Positions 15,974 to 23,457 of a DNA stretch of 32,880 bases are shown here, in pieces (position 1 is the stretch's first letter; every line of letters starts with the position of its first letter). The translations under genes were made by a program, and so were the position numbers. The notes beneath the pieces are model-generated. The model was given only the letters and a program-made list of their open reading frames with translations. It ran no database searches and was not told where the DNA came from. This stretch comes from Leptolyngbya sp. CCY15150. GTDB lineage: Bacteria > Cyanobacteriota > Cyanobacteriia > RECH01. The stretch spans positions 1-32,880 of the forward strand of contig NZ_JACSWB010000152.1 in the NCBI RefSeq assembly GCF_016888135.1. The letters run 5' to 3'.

Positions 15974-17617
15974 TCAGGTGTCCTCATGCAGATCTCCAAC
16001 AGATTCTGCTTCAACCACAAGCACAGGCAGGGAGCTAGTCTCGACAATGGCTCGCGGTACAGAACCGACCAGGACGTCTTGGAATGAACGGTGCCCACGC
16101 TTACCCACAATGATTTCCGCTACACCATAGTCTTGAGCAATGCGAATAATTGTTTCTGGGATCACGCCTTCTCGGATCAAAAACTGGTGACGAATGTCGG
16201 CTAAGGTGTGTTTTACTTGGTCTCGCAGCCACACCATGCCCGGTACATCATCCATCTGTTGCACATACAGCACAATGACCTCGCCATCACTGCGTCGGGC
16301 CAGCTCGGCAGCTTTTTTCAGAACTTGAGGCGCTAGGGGCGATGTATCCACGGCAGCCAGCAGAACAATCCGTCGCTCGATCGCTACTTTGGTGGGATCG
16401 ACCTCGCCCTGTTCTAGGAGTTTGGGGGCAAAGGTGGGAATGGCCCAGGCACCTAAGGGCGCAGTGATCAGGATAGATAGGGCAGCGATCGCCAAGATTG
16501 TTTCTCCGCCGGCAATACCCTGGGCTAAGGGAATCGCTCCGATCGCTGCCTGTACCGTGGCCTTAGCAGAGTTGCTGGGCAGCAGGAATAGACGTTCTCG
16601 AACTGTCCAATTACTGCCAAGGGTAGATAAGTACCAGCCTAGCGATCGCCCTACCAGGGTGCCAATAGCTAAGACTAAGAGTCCCGTCAACAACGTATCG
16701 CCTAGTACATCAAGCTGAATGCTGGCTCCTAGCAATACAAATAAGATAATCTCAGCGATCGCCCAGAGGCTATTAAAGCCACCACGTAGTCGCCGAGCTA
16801 GGGGCGCATCCAGCTCAATTAAGAAAAATCCTGTGGCCATGACCGCCAGGTAGCCAGAAAAGATCGGTACCGCCACCGCCACAATCACCAACAGCAGGGC
16901 AATGCTGGCCGCCACTAGGGAATCCTGCACCGCGTTTTGTGTCCAGTTTTGCTGAGCTAACACTGCCACCAGAAGACGGGCCGTGATCCAGCCTAGGAGC
17001 ACCCCCAACCCAACCTGGATGACCACCTGCAGCGGCAGTAGGTAGATGGCATTGACCGTGAATCCACCGGGCAGGGTAAGAATCGCATCTCCCTGGGCGA
17101 GAAATGCCAGCAGGAGGCTAAACACCAGCAGCAATAAGACATCTGAGAGCGCGCTGCCGGTTAAAATAGCGTCGGGAATGCCCTTGTGTACACCCCAGCC
17201 TAGGCTTTTAAGCCGCAGCATGGCCGGTACAATCACCGCAGGCGATTCCGCTCCCAGGATGCAGCCCAGCAGCAGTCCGGTGGCTACGTCAAACTGAAAC
17301 AACCAGATCGCCGCCAGCATGACCGCGATCGCTTCACAACTCGCCGGCAGAAACCCTAAGCGCAGGGCCACCGTTCCCTGCTGAGCTAGTTTCTCACGAT
17401 CCAATCCCAGACCGGCTTTCATCAGAATCACCATGACGGCAATGGTGCGCAAGGCATCCGCAGAGCCAAGCACCTCATCACTGAGGACATGCCCCACCTG
17501 CGGCCCTAGAAATATGCCCGCTACCACCATGCCAACCAAGGCTGGAGCCTGCAGTCGCCGGGCTAGCTGCCCCGCGAAGAAGCCCATCAACAAAATCCAA
17601 ACCATACTTGCTAACAT
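15974..17617 (-). CDS. Cation:proton antiporter with C-terminal universal stress (USP) domain
   Basis: A 547-residue protein. Residues about 1-390 are a hydrophobic transport domain with 11-13 helices of the monovalent cation/proton antiporter type: GLGLDREKL, then GAESPAVIVPAML and DAILTGSALSDVLLLLVFS, with membrane acidic residues where the ion-binding motif is expected. Residues about 405-540 are a USP domain (IVLLAAVDTSPLAPQVLKKAAELA, then IIVGKRGHRSFQDVLVGSVPRAIVE, close to the G-x2-G-x9-G nucleotide-binding pattern). Such fusions let a cytoplasmic nucleotide-binding domain gate transport. Ion specificity (Na+, K+ or Ca2+) cannot be read. The first ATG is used. An ATG four codons in is possible. 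The gene stands alone. Confidence 0.85.
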   Translation of the reverse strand: MLASMVWILLMGFFAGQLARRLQAPALVGMVVAGIFLGPQVGHVLSDEVLGSADALRTIAVMVILMKAGLGLDREKLAQQGTVALRLGFLPASCEAIAVMLAAIWLFQFDVATGLLLGCILGAESPAVIVPAMLRLKSLGWGVHKGIPDAILTGSALSDVLLLLVFSLLLAFLAQGDAILTLPGGFTVNAIYLLPLQVVIQVGLGVLLGWITARLLVAVLAQQNWTQNAVQDSLVAASIALLLVIVAVAVPIFSGYLAVMATGFFLIELDAPLARRLRGGFNSLWAIAEIILFVLLGASIQLDVLGDTLLTGLLVLAIGTLVGRSLGWYLSTLGSNWTVRERLFLLPSNSAKATVQAAIGAIPLAQGIAGGETILAIAALSILITAPLGAWAIPTFAPKLLEQGEVDPTKVAIERRIVLLAAVDTSPLAPQVLKKAAELARRSDGEVIVLYVQQMDDVPGMVWLRDQVKHTLADIRHQFLIREGVIPETIIRIAQDYGVAEIIVGKRGHRSFQDVLVGSVPRAIVETSSLPVLVVEAESVGDLHEDT

Positions 17618-18070
17618 AGCGCCACGTTGAAGTTGAGTAGAGAAACGTGGCTTGTGGTGGAAAAACTAAGGAAGCGATCGCCATAGCCCTACAGTTCCGC
17701 CCCAAGCCGGAAGAGTAGGAGCTATCAGCCATCTCGATCGCTTAAACCGGCAGATTTATCATGACCGGTATGAGCGCGGGGCGGTTTCGGCGAGCTCCAT
17801 CGCCATCGCACTTTTTATACCATGGTTCGTTGGCCTCAGAAAAGGGTCAATCTAGAAGGATATGTCCAGCTATCCCGACCATGCTCCCCCAGAAACCTTT
17901 GCTGATGCCCTAGTGATGCCCTAGTGATGCCCTAGACCTAGCCTCCTAAAACCCTTCGTCAATGGTTCCTAAAATCACCATGCTCCCTTGATCAGAGAGG
18001 GTAGTGCCTGGACTCTGTCGAAAGAATTTCTCCATCCTGATCGAGAAACTTGGGGGGAAACCAAAGCTTG
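17618..18070. other. Intergenic region with an 11-bp triple tandem repeat
   Basis: The main feature is TGATGCCCTAG repeated three times head to tail at 17903-17935. No credible gene is present. A frame open from 17988 merges into the BMP gene but crosses its NtcA promoter, so it cannot be the native start. Confidence 0.5.
17903..17935 (+). repeat. Tandem repeat, 3 x 11 bp
   Basis: Three perfect contiguous copies of TGATGCCCTAG. They lie 136 bp upstream of the NtcA box of the transporter operon. No function is evident. The copy number may vary between strains. Confidence 0.9.
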
Positions 18071-18112
18071 GTATCTGAGAATACTTTTTTGCGTTTACGC
18101 AATCGGTAGCGT
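18071..18112 (+). promoter_or_regulatory. NtcA-activated promoter of the transporter/biuret hydrolase operon
   Basis: GTATCTGAGAATAC at 18071-18084 is an exact GTA-N8-TAC NtcA site. Exactly 22 bp later comes TAGCGT (18107-18112), fitting the TA-N3-T -10 box of NtcA class-II promoters. No competing -35 is needed. Transcription would start near 18119, giving a leader of roughly 157 nt before the GTG at 18276. The sequence match is complete and its activity is inferred. Confidence 0.8.
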
Positions 18113-18118
18113 GGGTGC

Positions 18119-18275
18119 TATTCCTACGAATTTTTACGGTCACTGCCCCCCTCGTGTATCCTCCATCAATCGTAGATTCCGAATGTTGAGTCAGGAGCTA
18201 ACCTGCTTTTCACCGAACTACGATGGCCGGACGACTATAATTTGTTCCATCATTCGCATTTTAGAGAGTAACGCT
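18119..18275 (+). promoter_or_regulatory. Long 5' leader with possible RNA structure
   Basis: ATCGTAG (18169-18175) can pair perfectly with CTACGAT (18218-18224), enclosing a small hairpin CAGG-AGCTAA-CCTG (18192-18205) followed by CTTTT. It matches no riboswitch class that I recognise, including the guanidine motifs looked for because of the neighbouring genes. Confidence 0.25.
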
Positions 18276-19457
18276 GTGCACAATCGAAGAATACTGTCGC
18301 TGTCTCGTCGTCAAGTTTTGCGTGGCTTGCTCGCAACGACCGCGTTTGGCGTCACGGCTAAGTTGGGTACCGGCTGTAGCCCCAGCGGTGCTGGCGGTGG
18401 TGAAGCTGCTGCTGGCGGTGAGGAGATTGTCATTGGATTTATCTACGTGGGCCCCAGAGATGACTATGGGTATAACCAAGCCCATGCAGAAGGAGCTGCT
18501 GGTATCTCCAGCATTCCTGGCGTGCGGATCGTCGAAGAAGCTAGCGTGCCAGAAACAGCCGCCGTGCAGGAAACCATGCGTAGCATGATCGAGCTGGATG
18601 GAGCCATAGCTCTATTTCCTACGTCGTTTGGCTACTTTGATCCCCACATTCTCCAACTTGCTGCAGAATTTCCAGAGGTGCAGTTCCTCCATGCGGGTGG
18701 GCTGTATGAAGAGGGCGTCCACCCTGAGAACGTGGGCAGCTACTTTGGCTACATTGACGAAGCCCAGTATGTGGCGGGTATCGTGGCTGGGCATATGACC
18801 AAGTCTGGCAAGCTGGGCTTTGTGGCAGCTAAACCCATTCCCCAAGTGTTGCGCAACATCAACAGCTTCACCAAAGCTGCTCGTTCGGTGAACCCTGACA
18901 TCACCACCCAGGTCATTTTCACGGGAGATTGGGCCCTGCCGGTGAAGGAAGCGGAAGCCACCAACAGCATGGCAGACCAAGGCATTGATGTCGTCACCTG
19001 CCATGTGGACAGTCCTAAGGTGGTGATTGAAACGGCGGAACGGCGCGGTATGTTCACGGTGGGCTACCATGCCAACCAAGCCGACCTAGCACCCACCGGC
19101 TATCTCACGGGCGCAGAGTGGGACTGGACGAGTATCTATACCCAGTATGCCCAGATGTTCCTAGAAGGCAAGAGCCTGATGAACGGGGAGATTGATCACC
19201 TTGTGCGGGGTGGCTTGGCGGATAGTTTCTGTAAGCTCTCTCCCTATGGGGCGGCGGTGTCTGAGGAAGCCAAGACTGCAGCGGATGCAGCCCGAGACCA
19301 GATCATCGCTGGAGAACTGGTGCTCTATGAAGGAGAGATCAAGGACAACACCGGCACGGTGCGCGTGGCGGCAGGGCAAAAGCTAGAGCAAAAGTCTGTG
19401 GAACTGGAAAGCATGGACTGGTTGATCGAAGGCGTTGAAGGATCGGTGGGCAGCTAA
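18276..19457 (+). CDS. BMP-family ABC transporter substrate-binding protein (Tat signal, likely lipoprotein)
   Basis: A 393-residue protein if started at the GTG at 18276. The N-terminus then has a twin-arginine motif SRRQVLRG (residues 10-17), a short hydrophobic stretch and a cysteine at 34 (LGTGC), suggesting a folded-exported lipoprotein. The lipobox is atypical, with leucine at -4. The mature part is the BMP/Med fold (FIYVGPRDDYGYNQAHAEG, later GYHANQADLAPTGYLTGAEWDW) used for nucleosides and other small nitrogenous solutes. An in-frame ATG at 18183 would add 31 residues and bury the Tat motif, so it is less likely. The GTG has only a weak AG-rich site. The stop overlaps the start of the first permease (TAATG). 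It is the first gene of the NtcA-type operon. Confidence 0.88.
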   Translation: MHNRRILSLSRRQVLRGLLATTAFGVTAKLGTGCSPSGAGGGEAAAGGEEIVIGFIYVGPRDDYGYNQAHAEGAAGISSIPGVRIVEEASVPETAAVQETMRSMIELDGAIALFPTSFGYFDPHILQLAAEFPEVQFLHAGGLYEEGVHPENVGSYFGYIDEAQYVAGIVAGHMTKSGKLGFVAAKPIPQVLRNINSFTKAARSVNPDITTQVIFTGDWALPVKEAEATNSMADQGIDVVTCHVDSPKVVIETAERRGMFTVGYHANQADLAPTGYLTGAEWDWTSIYTQYAQMFLEGKSLMNGEIDHLVRGGLADSFCKLSPYGAAVSEEAKTAADAARDQIIAGELVLYEGEIKDNTGTVRVAAGQKLEQKSVELESMDWLIEGVEGSVGS

Positions 19458-20557
19458 TGAAAGACACACCTTGGTTGCGAAAAAGTGAACCGTTGGTGAT
19501 TTCGGCAGGGGCGATCGCTGTTGCCCTAGCTCTGTTTGGGTTATTTTGTGCGATCGCTGGGGCCAATCCTTTTGGTGTCTATGGATCGATTTATACCGCC
19601 GCCTTCGGGAGTTCTAGTCGCATCCAAGGTACGTTGATTTTGGCGTCGCCCCTGATGTTAAGCGCTCTTTGTACGGCTCTGCCGGCCCGGCTGGGGCTGG
19701 TGATTATTGGCAACGAGGGAGCGCTGGTGGTAGGCGGTGTGGGAGCCGTAGCCATGGGGCTGAGCCTAGGCACGTCTCTGCCGCCGCTGCTGGTGCAAAC
19801 GCTGATGGCGATCGCTGGCATGGTGGCGGGTGGTGTGTGGATTGGCATCGTCGGGGCGTTGCGCCACTACCGAGCGGTGAATGAAACCATCAGCAGCCTG
19901 TTGATGAACTATATCGCGATCGCCCTGCTGAATCACTTAGTGGGCGGCCCCATGCGGGATCCCAGTTCCCTCAACAAGCCCTCCACCTTTCCCCTCGATG
20001 CTGCCAACATGCTGGGCAATTTACCCGGCACCCGCATTCACTATGGACTGATCTTCGGTCTGGTGGCCTGTGGGATCGCCTACGTCCTGATCCAGCGCAC
20101 CACCTTCGGGTTTGCGGCGCGCACCGCCGGTGGCAACGTGCGCGCCGCCCGGATTGCAGGCCTACCTGTCGGACGCTTAGCGGTCACCATCTGCTTTCTG
20201 GCTGGGGCCTGTGCTGGTCTGGCGGGCATGATTGAGGTGGCGGCGGTGCATGGGGTGGCCAACGAATCCCTCAATGCTGGCTATGGCTACGGTGGCATTT
20301 TGGTCGCCTTTGTGTCTCGCCATAATCCCCTGGCGGCGGCTTTAATTGCGGTGCTGGTCGGCGGTATTGTTGGCAGTGGTGGCATTCTGCAGCGCACCCA
20401 TAGCTTGCCAGACGCCACGGTGTTGATCTTTCAGGGCATTATGTTCCTGACGATTTTGTACAGCGATTCGCTCTACGGCAAGCTGGCTTTCTTCCGAGAG
20501 CGGCCGGTAGACATACCGCCGGATCCAACGCCTGCGGTGGTTGAAACCACGGTTTAA
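19457..20557 (+). CDS. ABC transporter permease 1 (NupP-like, BMP system)
   Basis: A 366-residue polytopic inner-membrane protein of the branched-chain-type permease superfamily. The conserved cytoplasmic coupling region is visible as RTTFGFAARTAGGNVRAARIAG, just after the mid-protein helices, and GGILVAFVSRHNPLAA near the C-terminus is typical of NupP-like subunits. It pairs with the second permease to make a heterodimeric pore fed by the preceding binding protein. Its ATG overlaps the previous stop by one base, indicating translational coupling. The downstream spacer carries a 15-bp duplication starting inside its last codons. Confidence 0.9.
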   Translation: MKDTPWLRKSEPLVISAGAIAVALALFGLFCAIAGANPFGVYGSIYTAAFGSSSRIQGTLILASPLMLSALCTALPARLGLVIIGNEGALVVGGVGAVAMGLSLGTSLPPLLVQTLMAIAGMVAGGVWIGIVGALRHYRAVNETISSLLMNYIAIALLNHLVGGPMRDPSSLNKPSTFPLDAANMLGNLPGTRIHYGLIFGLVACGIAYVLIQRTTFGFAARTAGGNVRAARIAGLPVGRLAVTICFLAGACAGLAGMIEVAAVHGVANESLNAGYGYGGILVAFVSRHNPLAAALIAVLVGGIVGSGGILQRTHSLPDATVLIFQGIMFLTILYSDSLYGKLAFFRERPVDIPPDPTPAVVETTV

Positions 20558-20576
20558 ATAGCCACGGTTTAAATAG
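20547..20576 (+). repeat. 15-bp tandem duplication at the end of permease 1
   Basis: CCACGGTTTAAATAG occurs twice without a gap. The first copy contains the stop codon of permease 1 and the second lies in the 48-bp spacer, so the duplication left the protein unchanged. Confidence 0.95.
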
Positions 20577-20605
20577 ACAGATTCCAATCAGATGAGGTAG
20601 GACTT

Positions 20606-21556
20606 GTGGCATCAGAAGCATTGGGATGGCTAGGGGTGCCCTTAGCGATCGCCGCTGGCACCATGCGGGGCGGAACACCGTTCCTGTTTGTCAGTTTGGG
20701 GGAATGTTTAACGGAAAAAAGCGGCAAGATTAACCTAGGGCTAGAAGGCACGTTGTTAACTGGAGCCATGAGCGCCTATGCCGTTTCCTACCTAACGCAG
20801 GACAGTTTAGGGCCGATATTGGCTCCCTTTGCCGGGGTATTGGTGGCAGGTTTGGCGGGCATGGCGCTGGGCTGTATCCACGGCTGGCTCTGTCAGCAGC
20901 CTCGGGTCAACGACGTGGCGGTGGGCATCGCCATGATTATTTTCGGCAGCGGCGTTGCCTTTTTCTTTGGCAAGCCGTTCATCCAGCCCAGTGCTCCCCT
21001 CTTGCCGACCATTGACCTGCTGGCCTGGACGGATCTACCGGAACAGTTTCAGTCAGCGGTGAAGATCAGCCCGCTCTTTTTATTAGGGGTGGCGATCGCC
21101 CCCCTAATGACCTGGTTCTTTCGCTCGACCCGCTGGGGCCTGTTTATCCGAGCCGTGGGCGATAGTCCTGATGCGGCGTTGGCCATGGGCGTCTCTATCT
21201 TCAAGGTGCGGATGCTCAGCATTGTGGCCGGCAGTTTCCTGGCGGGCATTGGCGGCGCGTCTCTCTCGCTGTACTACCCCGGTGTATGGACAGAGCTGGT
21301 ATCCAGCGGTCAGGGTTTGATGGCCGTGGCGCTGGTGATTTTTGCCCGCTGGCAGCCCATGCAGTGTCTCTGGGCATCTTTGCTATTTGGCGGTGCTCAG
21401 GCCCTTGGGCCGGCTCTGCAATCTGTCGGCATCACCCAAGGCTACTACTTATTTAACGCTGCTCCTTATGTGTTGACCTTGGTGATTATGGTGATCACCT
21501 GTTCCCCAACCCGCACCATGACCGGCGTTCCGGGAGCCCTAGGGAGCGATCGCTAG
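20606..21556 (+). CDS. ABC transporter permease 2 (NupQ-like, BMP system)
   Basis: A 316-residue membrane protein, the second pore subunit. The pattern FVSLGECLTEKSGKINLGLEGTLLTGAM near residues 30-60 is the hallmark of the NupQ/RbsC-like half (glutamate-rich first loop), and RSTRWGLFIRAVGDSPDAALAMGV is the ATPase-coupling loop. The start is GTG at 20606, with GAGG at suitable distance. No better ATG exists. It follows permease 1 by 48 bp and precedes the two hydrolase genes. Confidence 0.9.
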   Translation: MASEALGWLGVPLAIAAGTMRGGTPFLFVSLGECLTEKSGKINLGLEGTLLTGAMSAYAVSYLTQDSLGPILAPFAGVLVAGLAGMALGCIHGWLCQQPRVNDVAVGIAMIIFGSGVAFFFGKPFIQPSAPLLPTIDLLAWTDLPEQFQSAVKISPLFLLGVAIAPLMTWFFRSTRWGLFIRAVGDSPDAALAMGVSIFKVRMLSIVAGSFLAGIGGASLSLYYPGVWTELVSSGQGLMAVALVIFARWQPMQCLWASLLFGGAQALGPALQSVGITQGYYLFNAAPYVLTLVIMVITCSPTRTMTGVPGALGSDR

Positions 21557-21627
21557 GTAAATCTGTCGCTTGGGTCACCCAACGCCCAACCTAAAGCACC
21601 ATAGATGCTTCGCGCGACGCCCTCCAT

Positions 21628-21710
21628 AGTGTGATCAGTGTGATCCATAGATTCGGTAACGTAAGATTCAGTAACGTATAGTCAGTACAGTTTGCAGTAG
21701 ATTTGCAGTA
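21628..21710 (+). repeat. Three short tandem duplications in the permease-amidase spacer
   Basis: Within the 169-bp gap there are AGTGTGATC twice (21628-21645), GATTCRGTAACGTA twice (21650-21663, 21665-21678) and TTTGCAGTA twice (21691-21699, 21702-21710). They immediately precede the GAGGAGA ribosome-binding site of the amidase. An internal promoter or operator is possible but not shown. Confidence 0.85.
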
Positions 21711-21725
21711 TGAGGAGATCTAACC

Positions 21726-22748
21726 ATGAGCGGATTAGGCGGTCTCAATAAATCGCCCAACGGTGTTGTGATGGGCATGGTGCAATTACAGTTGCCTACG
21801 GTGGTGACGCCGGCGGATCTGGCGGCCCAAACCCAGCGAATTTGCGACATGGTGGCGAAGGCTCGACGCAACATGCCCACCATGGATCTCGTGGTCTTTC
21901 CTGAATATGCCCTGCATGGGCTATCCATGGATACCAATCCAGAGATCATGTGTCGGCTCGATGGGCCAGAAGTAGCGGCCTTTCAGCAAGCCTGCATCAC
22001 CCATCAGATCTGGGGCTGTTTTTCGATCATGGAATACAACCCCCATGGCAACCCCTACAACAGCGGCTTAATTATTGATGACCAAGGGCAGATTAAGCTC
22101 TACTACCGCAAGCTGCATCCTTGGGTGCCCGTGGAACCCTGGGAACCAGGCAATATTGGCATTCCTGTCTGTGAAGGCCCCAATGGCAGCACCCTGGCGT
22201 TAATTATCTGCCATGACGGTATGTTCCCTGAAATGGCTCGGGAATGTGCGTATAAGGGTGCCGAGATTATGATTCGCACAGCGGGTTATACGGCTCCCAT
22301 CCGCCACAGTTGGCAGATCACCAACCAGACTAATGCTTTCTGTAACCTCATGTATACGGCATCGGTCTGCATGTGCGGCACCGACGGCACCTTCGACTCC
22401 ATGGGCGAAGGCATGATGGTCAACTATGACGGCACACCGTTGGTGATGGGTAGCCACCGCCCGGATGAAATCATCACGGCGGAATTTCGTCCTGACCTAG
22501 TTCGAGAGGCGCGGCGGCATTGGAGCGTCGAAAATAATATCTACCAATTTGGCCATCGCGGCTATGTGGCGGTGAAAGGCGGAGCCCAAGACTGCCCCTA
22601 CACCTACATGAAAGACTTGGTAGATGGCTCCTATCGTCTGCCTTGGGAGGATGAGGTGGTGCATACCGACGGCACCTCCTGTGGCTTTGAGGCACCCACC
22701 CGCCTCTATCGGGGTGAAGAACTGCCATCTGAAACGGCAACTGCTTAG
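21726..22748 (+). CDS. amiF: Formamidase-type aliphatic amidase (AmiF family, nitrilase superfamily)
   Basis: A 340-residue cytoplasmic hydrolase. From memory it aligns along its whole length with AmiF formamidases (formamide to formate plus ammonia). The nitrilase triad is complete: E60 (FPEY), K129 (YRKL) and C162 (ICHDG), plus the second glutamate E137 (PVEPWEPG). Against Helicobacter AmiF (E60, K133, C166) the spacing is kept apart from one 4-residue gap. VCEGP and CHDG favour AmiF over acetamide-type AmiE. GAGGAGA precedes the ATG. The gene sits between the permease and ATPase genes and 12 bp before biuH, so it probably acts on the imported solute or a breakdown product. The true substrate could be another short amide. 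Confidence 0.85.
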   Translation: MSGLGGLNKSPNGVVMGMVQLQLPTVVTPADLAAQTQRICDMVAKARRNMPTMDLVVFPEYALHGLSMDTNPEIMCRLDGPEVAAFQQACITHQIWGCFSIMEYNPHGNPYNSGLIIDDQGQIKLYYRKLHPWVPVEPWEPGNIGIPVCEGPNGSTLALIICHDGMFPEMARECAYKGAEIMIRTAGYTAPIRHSWQITNQTNAFCNLMYTASVCMCGTDGTFDSMGEGMMVNYDGTPLVMGSHRPDEIITAEFRPDLVREARRHWSVENNIYQFGHRGYVAVKGGAQDCPYTYMKDLVDGSYRLPWEDEVVHTDGTSCGFEAPTRLYRGEELPSETATA

Positions 22749-22760
22749 GGAGCATCAACT

Positions 22761-23447
22761 ATGGGTACGTTTGTAACGGCTGATCCCTATCCTTATCCCT
22801 ATAATGGCGATCTGCGTCCTGAGAATACGGCGCTGATTATCATTGATATGCAGACCGACTTCTGTGGAGAAGGTGGTTATGTGGATAAGATGGGCTATGA
22901 CTTGTCTCTGACCCGTGCGCCTATTGAACCGATTAAACGGCTTTTGTCGGTGATGAGGGAGAAGGGATTTCATATTATCCATACCCGCGAAGGGCATCGT
23001 CCTGATCTATCTGACCTGCCGGCCAATAAACGATGGCGATCGCAGCAGATTGGTGCGGGCATTGGCGATCCAGGGCCCTGCGGCAAAATTCTGGTGCGGG
23101 GAGAGCCGGGCTGGGACATCATTCCTGAGCTAGCGCCCCTGCCGGGAGAGGTGGTGATTGATAAACCTGGCAAGGGCTCCTTCTATGCCACGGATTTAGA
23201 CCTCATCCTATCCCGTCAAGGTGTCCAAAACATTATTCTCACGGGCATCACCACCGATGTCTGTGTCCACACCACCATGCGCGACGCCAACGATCGCGGC
23301 TACGAATGTTTGATGGTCTCCGACTGCACCGGCGCGACGGACTATGGTAATCATCTAGCTGCCCTAAAGATGATTACCATGCAGGGGGGGGTGTTTGGTG
23401 CCGTAGCCGAATCGGCGGCCCTGATTGATGCGATTCATTCACTCTAG
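22761..23447 (+). CDS. biuH: Biuret amidohydrolase (isochorismatase-like cysteine hydrolase)
   Basis: A 228-residue cysteine hydrolase. It closely resembles my memory of BiuH of Rhizobium leguminosarum, the enzyme hydrolysing biuret to allophanate and ammonia. Shared blocks include ADPYPxPYNGxLRP, [22 protein letters not shown] and [10 protein letters not shown]. The catalytic residues D29, K135, C168 and the substrate-contacting Q208 fall at a constant offset of seven from BiuH D36, K142, C175 and Q215. GGGAG lies eight bases before the ATG. No allophanate hydrolase is in the window. Allophanate could decarboxylate to urea and feed urease. Other members of the superfamily (RutB, N-carbamoylsarcosine hydrolases) fit less well. 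Confidence 0.85.
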   Translation: MGTFVTADPYPYPYNGDLRPENTALIIIDMQTDFCGEGGYVDKMGYDLSLTRAPIEPIKRLLSVMREKGFHIIHTREGHRPDLSDLPANKRWRSQQIGAGIGDPGPCGKILVRGEPGWDIIPELAPLPGEVVIDKPGKGSFYATDLDLILSRQGVQNIILTGITTDVCVHTTMRDANDRGYECLMVSDCTGATDYGNHLAALKMITMQGGVFGAVAESAALIDAIHSL

Positions 23448-23457
23448 AGAGATTGCC

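Noticed and set aside
17988-18275. N-terminal extension of the binding protein to an ATG at 17988
   Set aside because: It would run through the NtcA promoter, has no family resemblance and would hide the Tat signal. GTG at 18276 fits better.
18119-18275. Guanidine riboswitch in the leader of the importer operon
   Set aside because: None of the conserved guanidine-I, -II or -III strings that I could recall is present.
21661-21674. Possible NtcA box GTA-N8-TAA before the amidase gene
   Set aside because: The last base departs from TAC, it lies within tandem duplications and no -10 at the right distance was found.
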